A stretch of 64,000 bases of DNA, from the NCBI RefSeq assembly GCF_003352165.1, contig NZ_CP029176.1, positions 2,170,001-2,234,000 on the forward strand. The letters are read 5' to 3'. Origin of the DNA: Acidibrevibacterium fodinaquatile. Lineage in GTDB: Bacteria; Pseudomonadota; Alphaproteobacteria; Acetobacterales; Acetobacteraceae. The position numbers and the translations under genes are program-made. Below the pieces are notes generated by a model, which saw only the letters and a list, made by a program, of their open reading frames with translations, had not been told where the DNA came from and did not search any database. Positions 1-8,339 of the stretch are shown one piece after another (within the stretch, counting starts at the first letter, position 1; the number at the start of each line of letters is the position of its first letter).

Positions 1-186
1 GGCATGCCGTTTGGTCTCCAGATCATCGGCCCGCGCGGCGGCGACGCGCTGGTGCTCGCGGTCGCGCAAGCGCTCGAGCGGGCGCTTGCCGCTGATGCCC
101 GCACCGCGCGCCCGGTCCCAGACATCGCCGCCCTCAAAGCCGCCCCGCCCCTCCGCGCGGCGGAGGGATTTCTCGGTTTCGCTTGA
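1..186 (+). CDS. Amidase-family protein, C-terminal fragment
   Basis: Only the last 61 or so codons are in the window; the frame is open to the left edge. The sequence MPFGLQIIGPRGGD near the start, followed by a helix ending in LERALA, is typical of the extreme C-terminus of amidase-signature enzymes (GatA/AtzF-like amidohydrolases that cleave carboxamides). The catalytic Ser-cisSer-Lys triad would lie upstream and cannot be seen. The frame ends at TGA just before the next gene. The substrate cannot be inferred from this tail. Confidence 0.75.
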   Translation, partial: GMPFGLQIIGPRGGDALVLAVAQALERALAADARTARPVPDIAALKAAPPLRAAEGFLGFA

Positions 187-255
187 TTTGGATTAAGGAT
201 GGCCGTCGCGTCCCTGGTATGTCACTGGGATCGTTCGCGTATGGAGAAAAAAGGC

Positions 256-615
256 ATGGTCGAGGACTGGCTGGCTCTGATCAACAACATGAACGGCGCG
301 GTGCGCGATCTGCGCAAGGCGGCGCCGGAGACGCTGAAGGCGTTTTCCGACATGGCGCAGGCGGCGCATGGCGGCGATGGGCTCGACCACAAAACCAAGG
401 AGCTGATCGCGCTCGCGATCGGCGTTGCGACGCGCTGCGCGCCCTGCATCGCCTATCACGCCGAAGGCGCGGTCAAGCATGGCGCGACCCGCGAGCAGGT
501 GGCGGAGACCCTGGCGATGTCGATTTATATGGGAGCCGGCCCCTCGGTGATGTATGCCGCCGAGGCGCTGGAAGCGGTCGATCAGATGCTGGCGAAAACC
601 GCCGCGAAGGCGTGA
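256..615 (+). CDS. Carboxymuconolactone decarboxylase / AhpD-like family protein
   Basis: A protein of about 119 residues with the AhpD/CMD helical-hairpin core. The motif RCAPCIAYH carries the CxxC pair and downstream His seen in AhpD-type alkylhydroperoxidase subunits, preceded by KTKELIALAIGVA. Such proteins act as thiol-dependent peroxidase partners or as gamma-carboxymuconolactone decarboxylases. The CxxCxxxH form favours redox activity (inference). The start at 256 has a GGAG ribosome-binding site 9 bases upstream; in-frame ATGs at 241 and 199 also exist. The stop overlaps the GTG start of the following gene by four bases (GTGA), so the two genes are translationally coupled. Confidence 0.85.
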   Translation: MVEDWLALINNMNGAVRDLRKAAPETLKAFSDMAQAAHGGDGLDHKTKELIALAIGVATRCAPCIAYHAEGAVKHGATREQVAETLAMSIYMGAGPSVMYAAEALEAVDQMLAKTAAKA

Positions 616-1385
616 TTTCGGCCTGGCGCTGTCTGCTCGCCGGCGTCGCTTTGGCATTGGCGTTCGCGCGACCGGCCGGCGCCGGGACGTTGGCGGCAGT
701 GCGGGCGGCGGGTGTGCTGCGCGTCGGCCTTCCCGGCGATTATGCGCCCTTTGCGCTGGCAACGGCGGATGACTGGCGCGGCTTCGATGTCGATGTCGCG
801 CGGGCGATGGCGGCAGCACTCGCGGTGCGGGTGGTGTTCGTGCGCACCAGCTGGCCGACGCTGATGGCCGATCTCGGCGCCGGCAAATTCGACCTCGGTG
901 CCGGCGGCATCACCATCACCCCCGAACGCGCGGCGCAGGCGATGTTCTCCGAACCCATCCTCGCCGACGGCAAAACCCCCCTCGCCCGCTGTTCGGATGC
1001 CGCGCGTTTCGGAACCCTGGCCGCCATCGACCGCCCCGGCATCCGCGTCATCACCAATCCCGGCGGCACCAATGAAAGTTTCGATCGCGCCCATTTGCAC
1101 GCGGCCACCATCGTTATCTTCCCCGACAACCGGCGCATTTTCGCGGCGCTTGCCGCCGGCGCTGCCGATCTGATGATCACCGACGCGACCGAGGCCCGCT
1201 ATCAGCAGCGCGCAACGCCGGGGCTCTGCGCCGTCCATCCCGAAAAACCCTTCACGCGGAGCGAAAAAGCCTATCTCCTGCCGCAAGGTGATCGCGAATG
1301 GCGGGATTGGGTGGACGGATTTCTCACCCGCGCGCGAGAAAGCGGGAGGCTCACGCGATGGCGCCAAGCATGGCTCGGCCAATAG
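612..1385 (+). CDS. pheC: Periplasmic cyclohexadienyl dehydratase (PheC-like solute-binding fold)
   Basis: A 257-residue protein with an N-terminal signal peptide (hydrophobic LLAGVALALAFA, cleavage near AGA, about residue 24) and a periplasmic binding-protein fold. NPGGTNESFDR, LMITDATEARYQ, LCAVHPEKPF and EKAYLLP match the characteristic C-terminal half of Pseudomonas PheC. PheC converts prephenate or arogenate to phenylpyruvate or phenylalanine outside the cytoplasm. The GTG start at 612 overlaps the upstream stop and removes a spurious longer frame. The alternative is a generic amino-acid-binding protein of an ABC importer, but no permease or ATPase gene is adjacent. The conserved NPGGTNE block makes PheC the better call. 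Confidence 0.8.
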   Translation: MISAWRCLLAGVALALAFARPAGAGTLAAVRAAGVLRVGLPGDYAPFALATADDWRGFDVDVARAMAAALAVRVVFVRTSWPTLMADLGAGKFDLGAGGITITPERAAQAMFSEPILADGKTPLARCSDAARFGTLAAIDRPGIRVITNPGGTNESFDRAHLHAATIVIFPDNRRIFAALAAGAADLMITDATEARYQQRATPGLCAVHPEKPFTRSEKAYLLPQGDREWRDWVDGFLTRARESGRLTRWRQAWLGQ

Positions 1386-1395
1386 CGCAAAAGAC

Positions 1396-1425
1396 CTTCT
1401 TTTTCTGAAGAAAAAGCAGCAAAAA
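1396..1425. repeat. A/T-rich hairpin element, copy 1
   Basis: A short inverted repeat (CTTTTTCT/AGAAAAAG arms) followed by GCAGCAAAAA, just after the pheC stop. Its sequence closely matches the reverse complement of the hairpin at 30604-30634. It may act as a transcript end for pheC, but no run of T residues follows on the plus strand. Confidence 0.5.
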
Positions 1426-1448
1426 TCGGTCTTATGTAGGGCCTGTCA

Positions 1449-1530
1449 TCAATTGAGCGAGATGACGGCAGCGAGGTGGGTGGCGGCGAGGAAATTCCGG
1501 GCGGTTTTGTCGTAACGCGTGGCGATCGCT
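1449..1530 (-). pseudogene. IS5-family transposase, C-terminal remnant
   Basis: Read on the minus strand this encodes IATRYDKTARNFLAATHLAA and ends in SLN-stop. That is the characteristic C-terminus of IS427-group IS5 transposases, where RYDKTARNFLA is conserved. Nothing upstream of it remains: the similarity stops at 1530, where the 107-bp dispersed repeat starts. A near-identical remnant lies at 61348-61459. Together with the adjoining hairpin and dispersed repeat, this fills most of the 299-base gap between pheC and bioY. Confidence 0.75.
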
Positions 1531-1637
1531 CTAGAGCAAGGTCGGTTTTGATTGAACCATCCTGTTCCATCAAAACCGGCCAACGTGCTCGCCAAAATAG
1601 GGATAGAGCGTGATCGACTTAAACCGATGGCGCTCTA
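1531..1637 (-). repeat. 107-bp dispersed palindromic intergenic repeat, copy 1
   Basis: Its reverse complement aligns end to end with 34864-34971. The element has two internal inverted repeats: one centred on GGTTTAAGTCGATC with AGAGC-type arms, and one where a GGTTTTGAT half meets ATCAAAACC. It starts exactly where the IS5 remnant ends. The short length, terminal CTAGAGC-like ends and absence of coding capacity suggest a MITE-like or structured intergenic element. Confidence 0.7.
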
Positions 1638-1684
1638 ATCGGCAAGGCGATGGTTTTTTGTGGGGGCTGGCTGCTGAGCAATCG

Positions 1685-2257
1685 TCAGCCTCGACCACGC
1701 CGGAGCAGCGGTGCGATAGCGATGGCGAGAGCGAGCTTGACCGCTTCCGCTGGCAAGAACGGCATGAGGCCGAAAGCGAGGCTTTTGGCCGGCCCCACGA
1801 TGATCGCAAGCCAGGTGAGGCCGCAGGCGAAGATCAGCACGTCCCCGAGTAGCGCCGCTGCCGCCGTTCGGAGCAGGCTACGTGTCGCGCCGCGTTCGGC
1901 AAGCGCACCGACCAGCATCACCGCCGGCAGAAACCCGATCAGATAGCCCCCGGTCGGCCCGGCAAAATAGGCAATCCCGCCGCCGCCATGGAAAACCGGC
2001 AACCCGATCGCCCCCTCGACGAAATAGGCGAGCACGGTCGCACCGCCGAGCCGTGCCCCCATGGCGAAACCAATCAGCAGCACGACCAGGGTCTGCATCG
2101 ACATCGGCACCGGCCAGAACGGCACCGCGATATGGGCGGAAAGGGCGAGCAGCGCGGTCCCGATCAAGAGGCTGCCCCATCTCGCGGCGCGGCTGCGCCC
2201 GGCAAGCCAGGATGTCGTCGGGAAAATGGCAGGTTCGCTGAGCGGGCGGGGTGTCAC
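1685..2257 (-). CDS. bioY: Biotin transporter substrate-binding component BioY
   Basis: A 190-residue hydrophobic protein with about six membrane segments. The signature region VPFWPVPMSMQTLVVLLIG, followed by PTGGYLIGFLPA, is diagnostic for the BioY S-component of energy-coupling-factor transporters, which captures biotin in the cytoplasmic membrane. No bioM/bioN-type genes are adjacent, so it may work alone or with distant modules (inference). It is the last gene of the minus-strand run, 32 bases behind the MBL-fold gene, so it is probably co-transcribed with it. No biotin operator was recognised upstream. Confidence 0.93.
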   Translation of the reverse strand: MTPRPLSEPAIFPTTSWLAGRSRAARWGSLLIGTALLALSAHIAVPFWPVPMSMQTLVVLLIGFAMGARLGGATVLAYFVEGAIGLPVFHGGGGIAYFAGPTGGYLIGFLPAVMLVGALAERGATRSLLRTAAAALLGDVLIFACGLTWLAIIVGPAKSLAFGLMPFLPAEAVKLALAIAIAPLLRRGRG

Positions 2258-2289
2258 GATCGTCTTTCTCTCCTTCTATTCCGCGGCGA

Positions 2290-3096
2290 TCAGCCGGGAA
2301 TCTCCAAGATCAATCCGTCATAAGCGGGTTCGACATGGCTCGGCAAATGATGCTTGAGCCAGCCCCAATCCATGTCGGTTCCCATATGGGTGAGCACGGT
2401 TCGGCGCACCCCGAGGGTTGCCGCCCAATCCAGCACCCGTTCGAGATGCGCATGGGTCTTGTGTGGCGCGCGCTGAAAGCAGCCGACGAGCCAGGTATCG
2501 ACACCCTCGAGCACCGCGAGCGCCGCCGCATCGAGCATGACGACATCGGTCGAATAGGCGAAACCACCACAGCGAAACCCAAGCGAGGTGACAAACCCAT
2601 GGTCCTGGAGAAAAACCCGTGCCGTGATCCCTGCCATCGCGACCTCGTCCCCTGGCGCGACGATTTGCGGTAGCAGAACCGGACGATAGAAAAATTGCCG
2701 CGCATCATGCGGCAGGAACGCGTATTCGAAACGGCGGCGAATTTCGCTGAGTGTCACGTCCATGCCATAAGCCGGCAGCGGGCGGTTCGCGATGCGATTC
2801 AGAATACGCACGTCATCGAGCCCGGTGATGTGATCGGCATGGGCATGGGTGTAGAGAATCGCATCGATGCGGGCGATGCCGTTGCCGAGCAACTGGCCAC
2901 GCAGATCGGGGCCGGTATCGACGAGCAGGGTCTGGCCGCCGGCGCACACCGCGATGCTGGCGCGCAGCCGGCGGTTGCGCGGCTCGGCGGGATCGCAGAC
3001 ACCCCAATCACCGCGGCCGTCCGAGCCGCCGATCAGCGGCACACCGGCCGAGCCGCCGCAACCCAGCACCACCACCCGCATCGCCGCCGCCGTCAT
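2290..3096 (-). CDS. MBL-fold phosphodiesterase-like hydrolase (PhnP/RNase Z superfamily)
   Basis: A 268-residue metallo-beta-lactamase-fold protein. The glycine-rich start VVVLGCGGSAGVP and the metal motif THAHADH (residues 83-89), followed by TGLDD, are clear. HMGTDMD near the C-terminus supplies further ligands. The family includes PhnP-type phosphoribosyl cyclic phosphodiesterases, and this homologue sits in the conserved alphaproteobacterial order holB-metG-tatD-MBL. It lies 6 bases after tatD, so it is in the same operon. A second in-frame ATG at 3081 is a possible start. The precise substrate is unknown. Confidence 0.85.
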   Translation of the reverse strand: MTAAAMRVVVLGCGGSAGVPLIGGSDGRGDWGVCDPAEPRNRRLRASIAVCAGGQTLLVDTGPDLRGQLLGNGIARIDAILYTHAHADHITGLDDVRILNRIANRPLPAYGMDVTLSEIRRRFEYAFLPHDARQFFYRPVLLPQIVAPGDEVAMAGITARVFLQDHGFVTSLGFRCGGFAYSTDVVMLDAAALAVLEGVDTWLVGCFQRAPHKTHAHLERVLDWAATLGVRRTVLTHMGTDMDWGWLKHHLPSHVEPAYDGLILEIPG

Positions 3097-3102
3097 CGCC
3101 GC

Positions 3103-3876
3103 TCAACCGGTTTTCGTAAATAGCCGGCGGAAATTTTCCGTCGTGAGATGCGCAAGCGCCGCCGCGTCGAGACCGCGGATCTCGGCGAGCCGCATCGCTG
3201 TGTGCGCAACGAAGGCCGGCTCGTTGCGCTTGCCGCGATGCGGCACCGGCGCGAGATAGGGGGCATCGGTCTCGACCAGCAGCCGCTCGGCCGGAACGTC
3301 GCGCGCAATCGCGCGGATCGCCTCCGATTTCGGGAAGGTCAGCATGCCGGAAAAACTGATATAGCCGCCGAGCGCGAGCGCGGCCTCGGCGAGCGCGCGG
3401 CCGGCGCTGAAACAATGGAGGAGAAACGCGAAGGCGCCGCCCGCCGCCCATTCCTCGCGGAGGATCGCGGCGATATCGTCATCGGCGTCGCGCGCATGGA
3501 TCACGAGTGGCACGCCCGCCAGGCGTGCTGCGCGGATATGAATGCGGAAACTCTCCTGCTGGCGCGGCCGGGGCGCGCGATCATAGAAATAATCGAGCCC
3601 GGATTCGCCGATCCCGACCACCTTAGGGTGGGCTGCGAGGGCGGCCAGCGCCGCTTCCTCGGCGAGCGGCGCTTCCGCGACGTGATGCGGATGGACGCCA
3701 ACGGTGCACCAAAGTCCCGGATGCGCCGAGGCCAGCGCGATCAGGGCGGGGGCCTGGTCGAGCCGGGTGCTGATGCTGACCATCTCGCCGACCCCTGCCT
3801 CGCGCGCCCGGGCCAGTACGCCGGCGAGATCATCGCCCGCGAAATAATCGAGATGGCAATGCGAATCGATCAGCAT
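3103..3876 (-). CDS. tatD: TatD-family metal-dependent deoxyribonuclease
   Basis: A 257-residue amidohydrolase-fold protein. The N-terminal motif MLIDSHCHLD carries the HxH metal ligands at residues 6 and 8. VGIGESGLDYFYD, VIHARDADDD, LLHCFSAG and ETDAPYLAP match the TatD family in order. TatD-type enzymes are metal-dependent exo-DNases implicated in DNA quality control. The start at 3876 was chosen because the family begins exactly at this Met, and it lies four bases after the metG stop. The reading frame is open further upstream, but that sequence is an out-of-frame copy of metG. Confidence 0.93.
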   Translation of the reverse strand: MLIDSHCHLDYFAGDDLAGVLARAREAGVGEMVSISTRLDQAPALIALASAHPGLWCTVGVHPHHVAEAPLAEEAALAALAAHPKVVGIGESGLDYFYDRAPRPRQQESFRIHIRAARLAGVPLVIHARDADDDIAAILREEWAAGGAFAFLLHCFSAGRALAEAALALGGYISFSGMLTFPKSEAIRAIARDVPAERLLVETDAPYLAPVPHRGKRNEPAFVAHTAMRLAEIRGLDAAALAHLTTENFRRLFTKTG

Positions 3877-3880
3877 CGCC

Positions 3881-5413
3881 CTAGCCCGCCGGCTCGACGA
3901 AGCGCGGAAAAATACCCGAGGGCGGCGGCAAGGGCGCGCCCGCCGGCAGCGCCTCGGCCAAAGCGGCGAGATCGCGCGCGTCCTCAGGGACGCCGAGCTG
4001 ATCGAGCAGCCGCGCCATGCTCGCCGGCATGAAGGGCTGCAACACCGTCGCGATGACGCGGAGTGTGTCGGCAAGCACGCGCAGAACCGTGTTCATGCGC
4101 ACGAGATCGGTCTTGCGCAACGCCCAGGGCGCCTGATGATCGATATAGGCATTGGCGGCGCGGACGGTTTTCCACGCTTCCTCCAGCGCCTCGTGAAAGG
4201 CAAGGCGCGCGATGCGCTCGCGCAGCAGCGCCGGAAGCCGGGCCGCGGCCTCGCGCAGCGCCGCGTCGGCGGGCGTGCTTTCGCCCAAAGCCGGCAGCCG
4301 TCCTTCGCAATGGCGCGCGATCAGAGAGAGCGTGCGTTGGGCGAGATTGCCGAGATCATTGGCGAGTTCACCGTTGAGCCGGGTGATCAGGGCGCGGCGG
4401 CTGAAATCGCCGTCATTGCCGAACGGCACCTCGCGGAGAAGAAAATAGCGCAGCGGATCAAGGCCGAATTCGCCGACCAATTCACGCGGATCGATGACGT
4501 TACCGAGCGATTTGCTCATCTTCTCGCCCTCCACCGTCCACCAGCCATGCGAATAGATGCGCCGGGGCGGGGCGATCCCGGCGGCCATCAGCATCGCCGG
4601 CCAATAAACCGCGTGAAACCGCACGATCTCCTTGCCGACGATATGAAGATCGGCCGGCCAGAAGCGCCAGCGCGGGTCGGCCTCATCGGGGAAGCCGGCG
4701 GCGGTGATGTAATTGGTCAAGGCATCGAGCCAGACATACATCACATGCGCCGGATCGCCGGGCACCGGAATGCCCCAGGTGAAGCTGGTGCGGCTGACCG
4801 AAAGATCGGTGAGCCCGCTGCGGACGAAGCTCAATACTTCGTTGCGGCGCGCGACGGGGGCGATAAAGTCCGGGTTCTGCTCATAAAAGGCGAGCAATTT
4901 TTCCTGCCAGGCGGAGAGCCGGAAGAAATAGGAGGGCTCACGCACCCATTCCACCGGCGCGCCGGTCGGCGCAAGGCGCGTGCCGTCCGGCGTGGTGACG
5001 AGTTCATCCTCGCCATAAAACGCCTCGTCACGGACCGCGTACCAGCCCTCGTAATGGCCGAGATAGATCGCGTCATTGGCGACGAGCCGCTCCCAGAGGG
5101 CGATGCAGGCGCGTTTGTGGCGCTCTTCGGTGGTGCGGATGAAGTCATCGTTGGAGACCCCCATCGCCGCCGCCATGGCGCGGAAATCTTCGGCGACGCG
5201 ATCGGTGAAGCGCTGCGTGTCGAGCCCGGCCTCCGCCGCCGCTTTTTCCACTTTCTGGCCATGCTCGTCGGTGCCGGTCAGGAAAAACACCTCGAACCCG
5301 TCGAGCCGTTGCCAGCGCGCCAGCACGTCGGCCGCGATCGAGGTATAGGCGTGGCCGATATGGGGGGCGCCATTGACGTAATAGATCGGCGTCGTGAGGT
5401 AGAATTTTTTCAT
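3881..5413 (-). CDS. metG: Methionyl-tRNA synthetase
   Basis: A 510-residue class I aminoacyl-tRNA synthetase. The HIGH motif is PHIGH (residues 17-21), KMSKS is EKMSKS (about 297-302), and WLDALTNYI lies in between. The N-terminal MKKFYLTTPIYYVNG is typical of MetRS. The protein is of the short bacterial type: it lacks the dimerising C-terminal tRNA-binding domain and shows no zinc-knuckle cysteines in the connective peptide. It charges tRNA-Met for initiation and elongation. It lies between holB and tatD, as in many alphaproteobacteria. Confidence 0.97.
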   Translation of the reverse strand: MKKFYLTTPIYYVNGAPHIGHAYTSIAADVLARWQRLDGFEVFFLTGTDEHGQKVEKAAAEAGLDTQRFTDRVAEDFRAMAAAMGVSNDDFIRTTEERHKRACIALWERLVANDAIYLGHYEGWYAVRDEAFYGEDELVTTPDGTRLAPTGAPVEWVREPSYFFRLSAWQEKLLAFYEQNPDFIAPVARRNEVLSFVRSGLTDLSVSRTSFTWGIPVPGDPAHVMYVWLDALTNYITAAGFPDEADPRWRFWPADLHIVGKEIVRFHAVYWPAMLMAAGIAPPRRIYSHGWWTVEGEKMSKSLGNVIDPRELVGEFGLDPLRYFLLREVPFGNDGDFSRRALITRLNGELANDLGNLAQRTLSLIARHCEGRLPALGESTPADAALREAAARLPALLRERIARLAFHEALEEAWKTVRAANAYIDHQAPWALRKTDLVRMNTVLRVLADTLRVIATVLQPFMPASMARLLDQLGVPEDARDLAALAEALPAGAPLPPPSGIFPRFVEPAG

Positions 5414-5437
5414 GCGCTCTGGCTCATAGGGTCTCGC

Positions 5438-6481
5438 TCATCGGGGTGCGGCGATATCGGCGGCGCGGGACAATGTCATCAAGGTGGCCTCGCGCTTGTC
5501 GAGATAAAATCGCCCGGTGTCATCGCGCAGGCGCCCAACGGCGTGCCATAGCTCCGCCCAGGCTTCAAGAGGGCGCGCGCCAAGCCAGGCCGGCGCCGCG
5601 CCGCCGCGCCCGGCCTCACGCAGCGCCCGCGCAAGGGTATCGCGCAGAAGATCGGCGAACACCTCGAAAGCGTCCTCCTCGCCGGCGAGCACGCGATCGG
5701 CGATCGCGTGGGCGCGATCCGGCGTCAGGGCGGGCAGCGCGGCCAGGGTCTCGGCCACCAGGCCGGCAAGACGCAAGCCGTCCTCCTCGGCGAGAGCCAG
5801 TGCCCGGCCGGGCGCGCCCTCGGCAAGGGCGGCAAGGCGCGCGCGCTCGGCGAGGGCGGTCTCGGGCAAGAGCTGTTCGAGCAGCCCCTCCATCACCGGC
5901 AGAGCGAGCGGGGCGAGACGAAGGATGCGGCAGCGGCTGCGCAGCGTCGGCAACAGCCGCCCCGGCGCACTGCAGACGAGCAGCAGAAGCGCCCGCGGCG
6001 GCGGCTCCTCGAGCAGCTTGAGCAAAGCATTGGCGGCGTTGCGGTTCAGCCCTTCGGCGCCATCCACCACCACGACGCGCCAGCCGCCCTCGGCCGGCGT
6101 CAGACGCAGAAAGCCGCCGAGCGCGCGCACATCATCGACCAAAATCTCGCGACGCTGGCGGCGGCGCTTGTCATCGAAGCCGCGTTCGATGGTGAGGAGA
6201 TCGGCGTGGCTGCCGGCAGCGACGCGGCGGAACACCGGATGCGCGGGATCGAGCGCGAGACTTGCCGCCTCCCCGGCTCGGCCATGCGGCGCCGGCGCCC
6301 CGGCGAGCAGCCAGCGGGTGAAACGAAACGCGAGCGTCGCTTTGCCGATCCCCGCCGGCCCGGCAATCAGCCAGGCATGATGCAGGCGGCCGGCGCGCAC
6401 CGCCTCGACCAATGCCGCCTCTGCCGCCGCATGGCCGAGAAGCCAAGGATTGGCACGCGGCGCGGGGGCGGCGTCGGTCAC
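5438..6481 (-). CDS. holB: DNA polymerase III subunit delta prime
   Basis: A 347-residue AAA+ clamp-loader subunit. The start NPWLLGH and HHAWLIAGPAGIGKATLA (P-loop near residue 45) are followed by sensor-type sequence NALLKLLEEPPPRALLLLV and SRCRILRLAPL. The protein helps load the beta sliding clamp onto DNA. The GTG start at 6481 overlaps the tmk stop by four bases (GTGA), the usual tmk-holB coupling. Upstream in-frame codons up to 6568 fall inside tmk and lack similarity. Confidence 0.92.
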   Translation of the reverse strand: MTDAAPAPRANPWLLGHAAAEAALVEAVRAGRLHHAWLIAGPAGIGKATLAFRFTRWLLAGAPAPHGRAGEAASLALDPAHPVFRRVAAGSHADLLTIERGFDDKRRRQRREILVDDVRALGGFLRLTPAEGGWRVVVVDGAEGLNRNAANALLKLLEEPPPRALLLLVCSAPGRLLPTLRSRCRILRLAPLALPVMEGLLEQLLPETALAERARLAALAEGAPGRALALAEEDGLRLAGLVAETLAALPALTPDRAHAIADRVLAGEEDAFEVFADLLRDTLARALREAGRGGAAPAWLGARPLEAWAELWHAVGRLRDDTGRFYLDKREATLMTLSRAADIAAPR

Positions 6482-7104
6482 AGCGAAAGCCCGAGCCGCG
6501 CCCGCACGGCCTCGACAATCCGCGCGGCGATGCGGGCTTCCTCGTCGTCGGCGGGGATCACGACGCAACGCTCGGGATCGGCATCGGCAATGGCGCGAAA
6601 CCCCTCCCGCACGCGGGCGAAAAACGCGGCGCCGAGCCGCTCATAGCGATCCGCGCCGGCGCCGCGCGCGGCAAGCCTCGCCCGGCTCACCGCCGGCGCG
6701 AGATCGAGAACGAGCGTAAGATCGGGGCGCAGATCGATCACCCCGGCGAGCGTTGCGATCGCCTGCAGATCGCAGCCCTGGCCGTACCCCTGATAGGCGA
6801 GCGTCGAATCGGCGAAACGGTCGCAAACGACATGGGTTCCGCCGTCGCGCGCCGGCCGGATCACCTTCGCGACATGCTCGGCGCGGGCGGCGCCGTGGAG
6901 CAGCGTCTCAGCAAGCGGCGTCCAGGTGAGCGCGGGATCGAGCAGAAGAGCGCGCAGCCGCTCCGCTTCCGCCGTGCCGCCGGGCTCACGCGTTGCAAGA
7001 ACAGGCAAGCCGGCCCGCGCGAAGGACGCGGCGAGCAGGCGCGCCTGGGTCGATTTTCCCGCCCCCTCGCCGCCTTCCAAGGTGATGAAAAAGCCGCGCG
7101 CCAT
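6478..7104 (-). CDS. tmk: Thymidylate kinase
   Basis: A 208-residue P-loop kinase that phosphorylates dTMP to dTDP. The Walker A motif is EGGEGAGKST (residues 10-19). TREPGGT and the DRF/S motif CDRFADSTLAYQGYGQG bind the nucleotide and are highly conserved in Tmk. It is followed by holB with a four-base overlap and preceded by the D,D-carboxypeptidase gene 12 bases away. Confidence 0.96.
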   Translation of the reverse strand: MARGFFITLEGGEGAGKSTQARLLAASFARAGLPVLATREPGGTAEAERLRALLLDPALTWTPLAETLLHGAARAEHVAKVIRPARDGGTHVVCDRFADSTLAYQGYGQGCDLQAIATLAGVIDLRPDLTLVLDLAPAVSRARLAARGAGADRYERLGAAFFARVREGFRAIADADPERCVVIPADDEEARIAARIVEAVRARLGLSL

Positions 7105-7116
7105 GCCGGGCCCTGC

Positions 7117-8322
7117 TCAGCCGCCGGTCAGATAATGGGTCAACACCGCGAGCGCCCGGTTCGGGAGCGCGAGACGCGGCACGTCATCGGCGGCATGGAG
7201 CGGGATTTCCATCGCCGGCACGCCCTGACCCGAGAGCGTGAGCTTGCCGACCACCGCCCCTTTCGCCACCGGTGCTGCGAGCGGCGCCGTATATTGCGCG
7301 GTGAGCTTCGCTTTGTTTTGCCATTGCCGCGGCATCGTCACCACGACATCGCGCCCGGTGACGAGGGCGACCGAGGGCGCGGCGCCGAGCCAGACCGGGG
7401 CGCGATCGACCGGGTCATTGGCGGCAAGCAGGGTCACGTCCTCGAACTCGCGGAACGCCCATTCCATCAGCCGCTCGGCTTCCTCGCCGCGCTGATGCGA
7501 GGTTTCCATGCCGTTCAGCACCAGGATCACCCGCCGCCCGGCGCGCTCGGTGCTGGCGACGACGCCATAGCCGCCGGCATCGGTGTGCCCGGTCTTGAGC
7601 CCGTCGGCGATGCCCTTTTGCACCAGCGGGTTGCGATTATATTGCTCTATATTATTGTATTTGAAAGTTTTTTCTGAGTCGTAGTGATAATATTCAGGAA
7701 AATTGCGGATCAAGGCGGCGGCCAGCGTCGCAATGTCGCGGCAGGACATGACATGGCCGGGATCGGGCAGCCCGGTGCAATTCTTGAACACCGAACGGGT
7801 TAGGCCGAGATCTTTCGCGCGCTGGTTCATGAGATCGACGAATTGTTCCTCAGAGCCCGCGATCGCCTCGGCGAACACGATGCAGGCATCGTTCCCGGAA
7901 TCGACGACGACGCCGCGGATCAGATCCTCGACGCGGACGCTGCCCGGGTAAGGCACGAACATCTTCGACCCGCCGGTGCGCCAGGCGCGCTCGCTCACCG
8001 GCAACATCTGATCGAGCTGCAAGCGTCCCGCTTTGAGCATGCCGTAGACGATGTAGATCGTCATCAGCTTGGTCATCGAGGACGGTACCATCGCAACGTC
8101 GGCGTCCTTGTCGAGCAGATCGGCGCCGGTGGTGTAATCGGTCGCGAAAGCCCAGCGCGCCGCGGTATCGACCGGGCCGAGCGGGGTCGTCGCCGGCGTC
8201 GTCGGGGGGGCTGGCGCGGCGGGGGCCGGCGCCGCATGTTTGGGCTTTGGCGCCGCGGCAAGTGGGCCGGCGGCGGCACCAAAAGTGACGCTGGCCAACA
8301 GCAAAAAGCGGCGGCTCACCAT
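7117..8322 (-). CDS. D-alanyl-D-alanine carboxypeptidase (penicillin-binding protein 5/6 type)
   Basis: A 401-residue exported serine peptidase. After a signal peptide (SRRFLLLASVTFGAAAG) comes a Pro/Ala-rich linker of about 25 residues, then the S11 family motifs: SMTK (Ser82 nucleophile, Lys85), SGN (142-144) and KTG (243-245). The C-terminal part matches the beta-rich PBP5 C-terminal domain. It trims the terminal D-Ala from peptidoglycan stem peptides in the periplasm. ATG at 8322 is preferred over a TTG at 8343, because GGGAG lies about 9 bases upstream. The neighbours rlpA and mltB give a cell-wall context. Confidence 0.92.
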   Translation of the reverse strand: MVSRRFLLLASVTFGAAAGPLAAAPKPKHAAPAPAAPAPPTTPATTPLGPVDTAARWAFATDYTTGADLLDKDADVAMVPSSMTKLMTIYIVYGMLKAGRLQLDQMLPVSERAWRTGGSKMFVPYPGSVRVEDLIRGVVVDSGNDACIVFAEAIAGSEEQFVDLMNQRAKDLGLTRSVFKNCTGLPDPGHVMSCRDIATLAAALIRNFPEYYHYDSEKTFKYNNIEQYNRNPLVQKGIADGLKTGHTDAGGYGVVASTERAGRRVILVLNGMETSHQRGEEAERLMEWAFREFEDVTLLAANDPVDRAPVWLGAAPSVALVTGRDVVVTMPRQWQNKAKLTAQYTAPLAAPVAKGAVVGKLTLSGQGVPAMEIPLHAADDVPRLALPNRALAVLTHYLTGG

Positions 8323-8339
8323 GGCGCGGGCTCCCGTTC

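Noticed and set aside
1685-2330. Search for a biotin or other riboswitch ahead of bioY
   Set aside because: bioY follows the MBL gene by only 32 bases and no conserved riboswitch fold was recognisable.
4136-5551. 471-codon plus-strand frame opposite metG
   Set aside because: It is the antisense shadow of a well-supported methionyl-tRNA synthetase gene.
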